The notes beneath the pieces are model-generated. The model did no database searches, had not been told where the DNA came from, and saw nothing but the letters and a program-made list of their open reading frames with translations. This document shows, piece after piece, positions 1 through 7,401 of a stretch of DNA of 14,565 bases. Position 1 is the stretch's first letter. Every line of letters begins with the position of its first letter. This DNA comes from DAOVGZ01 sp964477815 (GTDB taxonomy: Bacteria > Babelota > Babeliae > Babelales > Vermiphilaceae): assembly GCA_964477815.1 (NCBI GenBank), contig CAYZEO010000021.1, positions 1 through 14,565 of the forward strand. Reading direction: 5' to 3'. A program made the translations under genes and the position numbers.

Positions 1-1429
1 GGTAATTACCACTGTCACCTGTCGCAATATATTTTCCGTCAGGTGACCATGCTGTCGTGCTTGGAATGTCTGTAGATGGTGAAATACTGTCTACTTGAGT
101 AATGTTGGATCCATCAAAATTGAATACATAAATGGTTGTACTTGCTGCTGAGGCTATATATTTTCCATCAGGAGACCATGCAACCCTTGGAGTTCCTCCA
201 AGTGAAGGGACCGTATCTTTTTGTGTAATTGCCGCTCCATCAAAGCTGAATACTTGAAGTGACTCGTTGAGGTCCCCAGTTGCAATATATTTACCGTTTG
301 GTGACCATCCGACTTGCCAAACATGAGCTCCAACGTCGTAGTAGCTTATTGTGCTAATATAATCAAGGGAGTATATACGAATATGTCCATTTGTATCACC
401 AGTTACAATGAATTTTTCATCAGGTGACCACGCAACTGAAAGTAATTGAGCCCCGGCATCGGTATTGGAGCCTATGAGATTAAGCAGCTGGTCGTAGTCA
501 TATAGAATTGGATCGAGATGAATACCATATGAGACGGCACTGACAGTTGATGTCATGTCTGTCTCATTCACTATACAGTCGATGATTTTTGTTTTTTCTT
601 CAGTTCCGGTGAGCAAAAATCCGTAAGATTTATTGCAAAACTCCCAAGCATCTGTTTTTGTGTTTTTAACAACACATTCTGTAAATAAGTTGCCATGGCC
701 ACTGTGTGATGTGAATCCAGATACACACGAGTTTCCATTTGTAGTGGCAACGGAACAGTTTTTTAAGATGTTGAGTTGACTGTTAATCAATTCGTATCCG
801 GATTGCACATTTTCTACTGCGTGGCAATTATAAAAACGGTTTTTGTCTGCGTACTGAAGTACAGCGGCTGTTGTGTTGCCAACAAAATCGACTGATGAAA
901 TTGAACATTTTTCAATTTCATTTCCATAGCTGCCGTCTAATCGAATACCGTTTCCACAGTCTGTTATTTTAAGATTTTCAAGATATAGAGATGATGATTC
1001 ACTATTGACCAAAACTCCGCAACCTGTTCCTGGTCCAGCTGTATTGTAGAGTGCGCCATTTTTAATGATAATTTTTTCTTTGTTGCTATTCACCGTTATA
1101 AGATTTTCGCTGGCGTTGCTACGTGTTATACTTCTGCAGTTCATATCAAGACAGACGTTATCCGAATCGATGACAACGCGGTAGGTTATGTTTTCAGGGA
1201 AATAGTATCTTCCGGGAGTGTTAATTGTTATGACGCCACCTATTGCATCGGTGTCAAACAGAGGGAATGGGATAGTCTCGTCGAATACAAGACCAAGATT
1301 GTTACTTATTTCTCGTGCCCCCTCATTTGATTGAGGGTTAACTCTAGTTGCGTTAGTTGGCAATACTGTTAGTAGAAATGCTGCTGCTATTCTATGCAGA
1401 ACAGTGACAGCGAGCCGATGCTGCTTCAT
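1..1429 (-). CDS. Secreted beta-helix / WD40-like propeller protein (partial, C-terminus beyond window)
   Basis: An open frame of at least 476 codons runs off the left edge without a stop, so only the N-terminal part is seen. Residues 1-27 form a signal peptide (basic start, then a hydrophobic stretch ending near LPTNA). Residues about 65-300 have short beta-strand rungs of the right-handed beta-helix type, rich in Asn, Gly and Cys, with phrases such as IIIKNGALYN, LYLENLKITDCGNGI and IEKCSIS. From about residue 325, four repeats 41-43 residues apart begin with a WSPDGKYIATGD-like core followed by IxVFSFDG, as in WD40/YVTN-type propellers; more blades must follow outside the window. The ATG at 1427-1429 has an AAGGAG ribosome site 8 nt upstream (1438-1443). 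The protein is probably exported or surface-attached. A ligand cannot be named. Beta-helix and propeller assignments rest on repeat pattern only. Confidence 0.8.
   Translation of the reverse strand, partial: MKQHRLAVTVLHRIAAAFLLTVLPTNATRVNPQSNEGAREISNNLGLVFDETIPFPLFDTDAIGGVITINTPGRYYFPENITYRVVIDSDNVCLDMNCRSITRSNASENLITVNSNKEKIIIKNGALYNTAGPGTGCGVLVNSESSSLYLENLKITDCGNGIRLDGSYGNEIEKCSISSVDFVGNTTAAVLQYADKNRFYNCHAVENVQSGYELINSQLNILKNCSVATTNGNSCVSGFTSHSGHGNLFTECVVKNTKTDAWEFCNKSYGFLLTGTEEKTKIIDCIVNETDMTSTVSAVSYGIHLDPILYDYDQLLNLIGSNTDAGAQLLSVAWSPDEKFIVTGDTNGHIRIYSLDYISTISYYDVGAHVWQVGWSPNGKYIATGDLNESLQVFSFDGAAITQKDTVPSLGGTPRVAWSPDGKYIASAASTTIYVFNFDGSNITQVDSISPSTDIPSTTAWSPDGKYIATGDSGNY
23..430 (-). repeat. 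Four tandem WD40-like repeat cores in the propeller gene
   Basis: Four copies of a 27-nt segment encode WSPDGKYIA or close variants (WSPDEKFIV, WSPNGKYIA). They lie at 404-430, 281-307, 152-178 and 23-49. Steps are 123, 129 and 129 nt, so the unit is 41-43 codons, the usual size of a WD40 blade. The DNA of the cores is still similar (ccatcaggagacca-like), which suggests fairly recent amplification or gene conversion. Confidence 0.75.
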
Positions 1430-1458
1430 AAAGAGTTCTCCTTTTTTAGCATGAAACA

Positions 1459-1477
1459 TTTATATCATTGTAATGAT
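1459..1477 (-). promoter_or_regulatory. Extended -10 promoter candidate with overlapping palindrome
   Basis: On the minus strand an extended -10 element TGATATAAA lies at 1467-1459, about 30 nt upstream of the beta-helix/WD40 start codon. A perfect inverted repeat, ATCATT-GT-AATGAT (1464-1477), overlaps it and could be an operator. A TTGACT at 1501-1496 is too far upstream for a normal -35 spacing. The promoter is predicted from motif and position only. Confidence 0.35.
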
Positions 1478-1531
1478 TGCTTGAATTTTTCTGTGAGTCA
1501 AGAATAAAAGGGTTTTTGAAAGAAAATAGGC

Positions 1532-2518
1532 TTAATTTGTCACGATGCCATATTCCTGTGCACGAGCTTTTGCTTCGCCAGAAAGCATCGCCTGCATTAG
1601 GCAATCTGCTTTTGATGTAACCATTTTTTCTTGTTCTTCCAGTTTGCACAAAAGAGGTTTTTTGTTAACCAATTCTTGTTTGATGTTTTGAAAGAAAGGT
1701 AAAGGCAAATCAGATGAAGTAAGATCAACGAAAAAGCAAAAACGATGTGTGATTGACCAAAAAAGGTCATCAAGGTGGTCAATATCAGCAATAATTTTTT
1801 CTTTTACCATATGTGCCAATTTTTCTGAGGTGATTTTTACGGACGGCCAAATGTTTTCAGATTCATCTGGACACCAAACCAACTTGCTAACACATAGTTC
1901 AAAAAACCTGACGATTGTTTGACGCAACTGTTCTTTGACGATTTCCTTTCTTGATCCAGCTAACTCGTGGTTGAGGGAAGTTAAAATTTCACTAGAGAGA
2001 CTGCTGAAAAATTTTTTTGGGTCTTTTTTGAAAAAATCAAATTGCGAAAGAAAAGTTGAATATAAAACGTCATTAACAGCGGTTTTTATTTTTTTTACAG
2101 ATCTTTGTGGAGGTGTAGAAAAATAGTGTTTTAAAAGTTTAGCTAAGGGTGTAAGTGCATCTGCGAATACATAAGCGTTAACGTAGGCTGCAGATTTTAA
2201 TTTGTTACTAAATAATTTAAAAACCGACTGAGCATACGAAGCTCCTTGTTGCGTAGTGATTCCATGCTGAAGAAATTGAAGCATATGAGTAAAATTGTTT
2301 GGAAGAAATTCCGTTCCATAATCAGATCGGTTGTAGATGTTTTGCAAAAAGTGATTGATTCCTTCTTGGGAAAATGAAATAGGAAAAAAAGGATCGATTG
2401 CTTTTTTTCCTATTTCATGTCTAAAGTTGCTAGAATATTGATAATCTTGTTTTTTTGCACTACAACTTAGAATAGTGAGAAATGCAAAGGATATAATGAT
2501 GTGTTGCATTAATTTCAT
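1532..2518 (-). CDS. Probable lipoprotein of unknown function
   Basis: The 328-residue product starts MKLMQHIIISFAFLTILSC, a lipoprotein signal peptide with Cys19 as the likely lipidated residue (lipobox ILSC). The rest is alpha-helical in character and soluble, with no second membrane segment. I do not recognise the family. Segments such as MLQFLQHGITTQQGASYAQS and DDLFWSITHRFCFFVDLT look like a conserved fold rather than random sequence. The ATG at 2518 is preferred: a GGGGGA ribosome site ends about 7 nt upstream, while the in-frame TTG at 2533 has that site inside its own coding sequence. The gene is divergent from gspF and 102 nt upstream of the beta-helix gene on the same strand. A periplasmic or outer-membrane location is inferred from the signal. 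Confidence 0.85.
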   Translation of the reverse strand: MKLMQHIIISFAFLTILSCSAKKQDYQYSSNFRHEIGKKAIDPFFPISFSQEGINHFLQNIYNRSDYGTEFLPNNFTHMLQFLQHGITTQQGASYAQSVFKLFSNKLKSAAYVNAYVFADALTPLAKLLKHYFSTPPQRSVKKIKTAVNDVLYSTFLSQFDFFKKDPKKFFSSLSSEILTSLNHELAGSRKEIVKEQLRQTIVRFFELCVSKLVWCPDESENIWPSVKITSEKLAHMVKEKIIADIDHLDDLFWSITHRFCFFVDLTSSDLPLPFFQNIKQELVNKKPLLCKLEEQEKMVTSKADCLMQAMLSGEAKARAQEYGIVTN

Positions 2519-2546
2519 AAAAAATTCCCCCAATCAAAATTTCAAG

Positions 2547-2651
2547 GTGACAAACAACGGAACTATTCTATCACGAATTAAGAATTATGCTCAAGGCATG
2601 AGTATTGAAGCCAGAGTTTTTTATGGGACTGATCTCGAGAGGATTACGTAA
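2547..2651 (+). other. Possible small ORF or gene remnant abutting gspF
   Basis: A plus-strand frame ends with TAA at 2649-2651, directly against the gspF ATG at 2652. From the GTG at 2547 it would encode 34 residues ending GMSIEARVFYGTDLERIT; a shorter version could start at the ATG at 2598. The frame is also open upstream to an ATG at 2499, but that part is antisense to the lipoprotein start. No good ribosome site is seen. It may be a coupled leader peptide, the relic of an upstream operon gene, or chance. Confidence 0.2.
2565..2594 (-). promoter_or_regulatory. Sigma-70-like promoter candidate for the lipoprotein gene
   Basis: Minus-strand elements TTGAGC (2594-2589) and TAGAAT (2570-2565) are 18 nt apart. 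Transcription would begin near 2558, leaving a leader of about 40 nt that includes the GGGGGA ribosome site. On the plus strand the same gap offers only a weak pair for gspF (TTCAAG 2541-2546, 17 nt, TATTCT 2564-2569), overlapping the minus-strand promoter. Confidence 0.35.
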
Positions 2652-3860
2652 ATGGCATTGTTTTTTTATCAAGCGTTTTCCAAGGAGGGCAAAAAGGTCA
2701 GTGGGTTTGTTGATGCTCCTTCGCGTCAGGCAGTAAAAGAAAAATTAACCCGACAAGGTGTTTTTCCCATAAAAATTGCACCTGCGAGTCAAGAATCCCG
2801 TATAGGGTTTTTTAAAAGACTTTTTCGTAGAAAAGTAAGTACGAAAGATAAAATTCTTTTTACTCGTCAATTGTCGGTACTTCTTAAGTCTGGAGTTCCT
2901 CTTTTGCAGGCGCTTGAATTATTGGTAGATCATTTTAGCGGTAAGCTGCACTCTGTTATTGTATCGCTTAAGGACGATGTCAAAGAGGGTATGTCTTTTG
3001 CGGATTCGCTGAAAAAGTTTCCGAAAGTTTTTGATAACATTTACATTCAGCTTGTTCGTGCCGGAGAGGCTAGTGGCAACCTTGAATTGATTCTTGATAG
3101 ATTAACAGAATATGCAGAACGACGTGCGGCGATTACAAAAAGGATCAAGTCGGCACTGACCTATCCGGTGATGCAGTTGGTAGTTGCTGTTATTGTTGTT
3201 GCTATCTTGATTGCAAAAGTTATTCCTCAAATGGCAGGTGTTTTGCAAGCAACGGGTAAGGAGATGCCGGCAACGACACAATTTTTGCTTAACCTTTCTG
3301 ATTTTGTTGTTACCTATTATCTTGTTATTTTACTGATAGTGGTAGGGGTTTTTGGTGCTTTTAGATATTGGATTTCAATTCCATTGGGCACTAGAATGTT
3401 TGATAAGTTGAAGCTTCGTTTGCCGATTGTGAAATATTTTTCTCGTATGGGTGCTGTTGTTCAGTTTAGCAGAACACTTGGCATGTTGACTGAAAGTGGT
3501 GTTCGATTGTCAGAAGCGCTTGATATTGTGGTTAACATTATTAACAATAGCATTTTGGCTGATGCATTGAGTGAAGCGCGTGATAAAATTGTAAAGCAAG
3601 GTAAAATAGCACAATATCTTAAGCAAACGGGAATGTTTCCTCCTATTGCAATTTATCTGATAAAAACAGGTGAAGAGAGTGGTCAACTAGGTCCTATGTT
3701 GATTACAGTAGCACAAAACTATGAAGAAGATCTTTCTGAGAAGGCAGATGGCTTGTCTGCTGCGCTTGGGCCGATACTTTTGATTATCATGGCTGTTGTT
3801 GTAGCATTTATTATACTTTCGGTTGTTGGGCCGATGCTTGGTGGGATGGGCGGATTTTAA
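2652..3860 (+). CDS. gspF: Type II secretion inner-membrane platform protein GspF
   Basis: GspF is the polytopic inner-membrane platform protein that couples the cytoplasmic ATPase GspE to pseudopilus assembly. The 402-residue length is usual. Two T2SF domains are visible, at about residues 66-190 and 270-395, each with its hallmark: RAGEASGNL (136-144) and KTGEESGQL (338-346). Membrane segments lie at about 174-194, 219-241 and 369-396. The N-terminal part (FYQAFSKEGKKVSGFVDA) matches the family's usual opening. The ATG follows an AGAGG site. It is the first recognisable gene of a plus-strand operon running to 9012; gspE, which commonly precedes gspF, is not here. PilC of type IV pili is homologous, but the gspG-K genes that follow favour type II secretion. 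Confidence 0.95.
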   Translation: MALFFYQAFSKEGKKVSGFVDAPSRQAVKEKLTRQGVFPIKIAPASQESRIGFFKRLFRRKVSTKDKILFTRQLSVLLKSGVPLLQALELLVDHFSGKLHSVIVSLKDDVKEGMSFADSLKKFPKVFDNIYIQLVRAGEASGNLELILDRLTEYAERRAAITKRIKSALTYPVMQLVVAVIVVAILIAKVIPQMAGVLQATGKEMPATTQFLLNLSDFVVTYYLVILLIVVGVFGAFRYWISIPLGTRMFDKLKLRLPIVKYFSRMGAVVQFSRTLGMLTESGVRLSEALDIVVNIINNSILADALSEARDKIVKQGKIAQYLKQTGMFPPIAIYLIKTGEESGQLGPMLITVAQNYEEDLSEKADGLSAALGPILLIIMAVVVAFIILSVVGPMLGGMGGF

Positions 3861-3889
3861 AATAACCTTTAATTAGAGGAATAGTTTAG

Positions 3890-4345
3890 ATGATTTTTTC
3901 GCGAAAAATAACGGGGCGTGCTACAACGGCGCGATCCGGCTTTTCTCTTATGGAGTTGATGATTGCTATTGCGGTGTTGGGTCTCATTTTAGCAGTTGCT
4001 GGCCCCGCATTGATGAGGCAGTATCGTTCTGCTCAAAAAAAGACGGCAATGACATCAATTAAATTATTGAAAAGCACTATTGAAATGTTTGAGCTTGATG
4101 TTGGGAAGCTTCCAGAGAAATTAAGAGATTTGGTCAAGAGACCTTCTCCTGGAGGATATTATAACTCAGAAGAAATAAGCAATTGGCAGGACGGTGGTTA
4201 TTTGAAAACAAAAAAAGTTCCTGTTGATCCTTGGAAAAACAAATTTCGATATCGTTTAATTCCCGATGGTCGTAGGTATGAACTGTACTCTTATGGACCA
4301 AACGGTAAAGGATCGCCAAAATCGGAGTGGATTCGAACCAAATGA
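3890..4345 (+). CDS. gspG: Major pseudopilin GspG
   Basis: This is the major subunit of the type II secretion pseudopilus. A 17-residue basic leader ends in the prepilin peptidase site RSG/FSLME, with Phe18 as +1 and Glu22 as the +5 glutamate needed for assembly, followed by a hydrophobic helix (to about residue 40) containing the usual GPALM. The globular part keeps GspG landmarks: LDVGKLPEKLRDL (69-81), DPWKNKFRYR (113-122) and a C-terminal loop SYGPNGKGSPKS, where family members bind calcium. At 151 residues the length is normal. The ATG at 3890 has GAGGA 9 nt upstream; 29 nt separate it from gspF. The stop overlaps the gspH start by ATGA. Confidence 0.95.
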   Translation: MIFSRKITGRATTARSGFSLMELMIAIAVLGLILAVAGPALMRQYRSAQKKTAMTSIKLLKSTIEMFELDVGKLPEKLRDLVKRPSPGGYYNSEEISNWQDGGYLKTKKVPVDPWKNKFRYRLIPDGRRYELYSYGPNGKGSPKSEWIRTK

Positions 4346-4905
4346 CCAAACGTGGTTTTTCACTGCTAGAATTGATGGTTGCCATAGCCCTGATCGGGAT
4401 TGTGGCGGCCATTGTTGCTCCAAATTTGAGGCGGCGTGGACCTAAAGAGGAACGAGAGCAGTTTATTGAAAATTTAAATGGGCTGATGAAGTTTGCATGG
4501 CAAAATGGTGTGACATCTGGCAAAACGCAAAAGATTGAGTTTGATTTTTCCAAAGCTAGGCGAAAGATAACTATTTCAGAAAGTACAGGCAAAAAAAATA
4601 AAGAAGGTGAGCAGGAATTTAAGTCAGTTAATTCAAAATATGGATCGACAACGCTGAAGATCCCCTCGCATTTTGTGTTTAAAAATTTTTATATAGAAGG
4701 TTTTGACGAGATAACGCGTCACGCTGCCGGTAAAGAGGTGACGGCGTGGTTTTATATCATCCCAGAAGGTTTATCTCAGTCAGTTATTATTAATTTTATT
4801 GATACAAAAGATAAGACAGCAGGGGGAAGGCCACGGCCTGTTGGATTAGTATTAAATCCCTTTTATGTGCAGTTTAGTGTTTATGGTACATTCAAAAAAC
4901 CGTAG
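4342..4905 (+). CDS. gspH: Minor pseudopilin GspH
   Basis: The 187-residue product has a type IV prepilin N-terminus: a five-residue leader MTKRG cut before FSLLE (Glu at +5) and a hydrophobic helix ending near VAPNL. The body is polar and strand-rich, as in GspH/FimT, the minor pseudopilin that links the GspI-J-K tip to the GspG shaft. I chose the ATG at 4342, which overlaps the gspG stop (ATGA) and suggests translational coupling. An in-frame GTG at 4327 would lie only 3 nt after the GGA of GGAGTGG and give an unneeded longer leader. The assignment rests on the prepilin motif, size and gene order, since the globular parts of minor pseudopilins diverge quickly. Confidence 0.85.
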   Translation: MTKRGFSLLELMVAIALIGIVAAIVAPNLRRRGPKEEREQFIENLNGLMKFAWQNGVTSGKTQKIEFDFSKARRKITISESTGKKNKEGEQEFKSVNSKYGSTTLKIPSHFVFKNFYIEGFDEITRHAAGKEVTAWFYIIPEGLSQSVIINFIDTKDKTAGGRPRPVGLVLNPFYVQFSVYGTFKKP

Positions 4906-5290
4906 CAGTTCTGGATTCATGTTGATGGAGGTGATGGTCACCATCGCAATAGTTGGGCTTGTTCTTGCACCTGTTTTTATGCTGCAATCAAGTGCCATGC
5001 GAGGATTGCAAAGACTTTCTCGCGAAATTAGGCTTTTATTTTCAGCAAAAAATGTTTTGGTTGATTCATTTCAAAAGGTATCTTTTGCAAAAGATGAGGA
5101 AGAAACAGAGACAAAACGAATATCAAATCCTCCAGCAACGTTGACTTACAAAAGAGCGAAAGTTGGAAAAAACTCGGCATTCAAGGATATGAAAAATTTG
5201 TATAGCAGTGATGTGCGAATTCGTTCTTCGCGTGCAGAGCGAGAGTCGATTATTGGATTTGTCTATAAACCGGAGAAAGAAAAAAAATGA
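4883..5290 (+). CDS. gspI: Minor pseudopilin GspI
   Basis: The product is about 135 residues. Its leader MVHSKNRSSSG is followed by FMLMEVMVTIAIVGLVLAPV, with the peptidase site at G/F and Glu at +5. GspI forms the pseudopilus tip with GspJ and GspK. The start is not certain: ATG 4883 gives the usual short leader and overlaps gspH by 23 nt, while the in-frame ATG at 4865 would add six residues (MCSLVF). Neither has a clear ribosome site, so translation is probably coupled to gspH. The C-terminal half is rich in Lys, Arg and Glu. The stop overlaps the gspJ start as ATGA. Confidence 0.85.
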   Translation: MVHSKNRSSSGFMLMEVMVTIAIVGLVLAPVFMLQSSAMRGLQRLSREIRLLFSAKNVLVDSFQKVSFAKDEEETETKRISNPPATLTYKRAKVGKNSAFKDMKNLYSSDVRIRSSRAERESIIGFVYKPEKEKK

Positions 5291-6237
5291 GATCCGGTTT
5301 TATTTTGTTAGAAATTATCATTGCAATTGCTCTTGGATCGATGATCGGGGCTTCGTTGTTTACCAGTTTTTTTCAGGTAAATAATGCGTATAAAGTTGCG
5401 GATCGGATAATTGATGTTGATATGAGAGCATGTACTGTGCAAAATCAGCTAGAGCGTGATATATCCGGAGTGTTTGTGCCGGCTGTTTTTATTAAACAAA
5501 AAGAGACGAAAACCACTACCAAGAAGACTGTAATAAAGGGCGACAAAAAGACGGTTTCTACAAAAAAAGAAAAAGAAAAAGAAAAAAAAGAAGAGCCTCT
5601 TGAGAAGGCTTTTTATGCGCAAAATAAAGAAGGAAAATTTTCATTTTTATCTTGTGTTACCAGCAATCCACTTCAGGTTTATGGTGAAGCCAAGCCGCGT
5701 GTGGCAAGAGTGTTGTATCAGCTTGTTGAACAGGCTGGAAATTTGAGAGGGCCCAAATCATACAAACTTGTACGACAAGAATCTCTGAATTTAAACTTTA
5801 AGGTTCCACAAAAGGAAAAAGATGCAAAAGGTTATGAACTTTCTCGTAATATAAAAAGTATATCTGCTGAATATATTGTTATTCCTCAAAAAAAAGAAAA
5901 GAATGCTAAAGAAGGGCAAAAAAAAGAGCCTTCAAAAGAAAAAAGTGATTATAAAATTTTCAAACAATGGGGTCCGGAGCAGATAAAAAAAGCGAACCGA
6001 AATATTCCCCATTTTGTTAATATCACTATATCTTTTTGGGATAGAAGTAAGAAAAAAGCGAAAAAATTTATATTCAAAATGCTTATCGCCGCGCAAGATC
6101 TTTCTTCTGATGGTCTTCAAAAATCCTCCAAAACTCAGTCTCAATCTCCAAAAAAAGAAGATAAATCTTTGGAGAAGAAAAAAACTAATGTCAAGAAAAA
6201 GACGAGCAAAAAATCTGTTAAAAAGGGGGAAAAGTGA
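5287..6237 (+). CDS. gspJ: Minor pseudopilin GspJ with Lys-rich inserts
   Basis: A very short leader MRSG precedes FILLEIIIAIALGSMIGASL, giving a peptidase site G4/F5 and Glu at +5. The following stretch (QNQLERDISGVFVPAVF) resembles the conserved helix after the prepilin stem of GspJ. At 316 residues it is longer than typical GspJ (about 200). The excess is low-complexity: a Lys/Glu/Thr insert at about residues 75-110 (KEKEKEKKEE), another near 205-225, and a Lys-rich tail of about 35 residues. GspJ should sit in the tip complex with I and K in the periplasm. The start is the ATG overlapping the gspI stop; a GAGAAAG stretch lies upstream. Confidence 0.85.
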   Translation: MRSGFILLEIIIAIALGSMIGASLFTSFFQVNNAYKVADRIIDVDMRACTVQNQLERDISGVFVPAVFIKQKETKTTTKKTVIKGDKKTVSTKKEKEKEKKEEPLEKAFYAQNKEGKFSFLSCVTSNPLQVYGEAKPRVARVLYQLVEQAGNLRGPKSYKLVRQESLNLNFKVPQKEKDAKGYELSRNIKSISAEYIVIPQKKEKNAKEGQKKEPSKEKSDYKIFKQWGPEQIKKANRNIPHFVNITISFWDRSKKKAKKFIFKMLIAAQDLSSDGLQKSSKTQSQSPKKEDKSLEKKKTNVKKKTSKKSVKKGEK

Positions 6238-7385
6238 GCGTGCGGACAGGTAAGCCTGGTTATATGATTGTTCTTTCGCTTATTTTGATTTCACTTATTG
6301 TTGCAATCGTTACAACTATGGCAAATAAAAGTCGCATTCACATTCGTTATATTAAAACAATGATTAATCGTGAAAAAGCAAAAATGATTGCTTGGTCTGG
6401 AGTTCAGGTTGCAAAGAGTCAGCTTGCTAACATGGGTGTGGTTAAGGATGTAAAAGAATCTAGCCAGGATAAGAATAAAAACCAAAAGGACAAACAAAAA
6501 AAACAAAATGGTAAGAAGAAGAAGGAAAAAGGGGGGAAAAGATTAGAGGAAGCAAAACAGTTTATAACAAAACTATTCCCTGTTATTAATCGTTGGCAAA
6601 CCTTTAAATTGAACAAAAAAAATGATGGCATCACAGGAGAGCTCAAAATATGCTTGGGATGCGAAGAAGGAAAGATTGATATTAACCAATTTTTTGATTT
6701 TGTTCACAAAAAATTTTTTGGTGAAGGTTCTAAAAAAAATGACTACAAAAAGGTGATGCAGCAGATTTTTGCTCAGATAAAAAAGGTGGCTGGAGGGGAG
6801 GATGTTTTTAGTAAATTTGAAAAATTTTTGAAAGATCGGCAGAATAAACTATATGATCCTACGGAGTTGCTTAAAATCAAAGAATTAGAACGGTTCAAGG
6901 AAAATGTTTTTTATGAACCAAGTGGTTCAGTTCGGTCTAATACGGGAAAACCGAAACAGACTATTTACTTGAGTGATATTTTTACTTTATGGTCTTTCAA
7001 AAAGGAACTTAACCCGTGGTTCCTTTCGCATTCTTTGAAAGTGTTGTTAGGCTTAAAGGTCGAGGTAAGTGGCAATGTGGGGCTTGAAGAGAAAACGTTG
7101 CAGGAAAAGTTGAAACAGTTTAAGTTGAAGCTTGCGTGGCCGGATAGCTGGAAGAATATGTTGTTACCACTTTATGGCAAGGATTTTGACCATTTGCCAA
7201 GTGAGGTGAGTAAGGTGATGAGCACAAAGTTTGAACCGAAAGTTTTCTCTGTGCTATCATATGGAACTGTTGGTGATGTGACTCAGAAACTTTTTGTTAT
7301 TATGGAACGGGTTGCATTGCCAAAGCGAAAATCATCCGGCAGCACCTCCTTCGAGTTTCGAACTAAGAAGTTTTATTGGCTTTGA
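6234..7385 (+). CDS. gspK: Minor pseudopilin GspK (general secretion tip protein)
   Basis: The 383-residue size and the N-terminus SVRTGKPG/YMIVLSLILISLIVAIVTTM fit GspK, which caps the pseudopilus. As usual for GspK the +5 residue is not Glu (here Leu). The phrase GKIDINQF (about residues 145-152) matches the DxxGKxNLN-type segment after the stem, and the large helical insert domain is present. A Lys-rich low-complexity stretch (about 75-105, KNQKDKQKKQNGKKKKEK) is unusual. The GTG start overlaps the gspJ stop (GTGA) behind AAGGGGGA; a second in-frame GTG at 6240 is an alternative. It ends 16 nt before the mlaD-like gene. Confidence 0.85.
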   Translation: MSVRTGKPGYMIVLSLILISLIVAIVTTMANKSRIHIRYIKTMINREKAKMIAWSGVQVAKSQLANMGVVKDVKESSQDKNKNQKDKQKKQNGKKKKEKGGKRLEEAKQFITKLFPVINRWQTFKLNKKNDGITGELKICLGCEEGKIDINQFFDFVHKKFFGEGSKKNDYKKVMQQIFAQIKKVAGGEDVFSKFEKFLKDRQNKLYDPTELLKIKELERFKENVFYEPSGSVRSNTGKPKQTIYLSDIFTLWSFKKELNPWFLSHSLKVLLGLKVEVSGNVGLEEKTLQEKLKQFKLKLAWPDSWKNMLLPLYGKDFDHLPSEVSKVMSTKFEPKVFSVLSYGTVGDVTQKLFVIMERVALPKRKSSGSTSFEFRTKKFYWL

Positions 7386-7401
7386 ATAAAAAGGAACAAG
7401 G

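Noticed and set aside
4327..4341. GTG at 4327 as gspH start
   Set aside because: It adds five residues to the leader, overlaps gspG by 19 nt and leaves the GGAG-like sequence too close; the ATG at 4342 gives a standard ATGA overlap and a normal short prepilin leader.
4134..4592. 152-residue minus-strand frame opposite gspG/gspH
   Set aside because: Antisense to two well-supported pseudopilin genes, with no recognisable motif.
5500..5610. A-rich low-complexity DNA in gspJ as an intergenic or regulatory element
   Set aside because: The frame stays open through it and the prepilin gene continues on both sides, so it is a coding insert.
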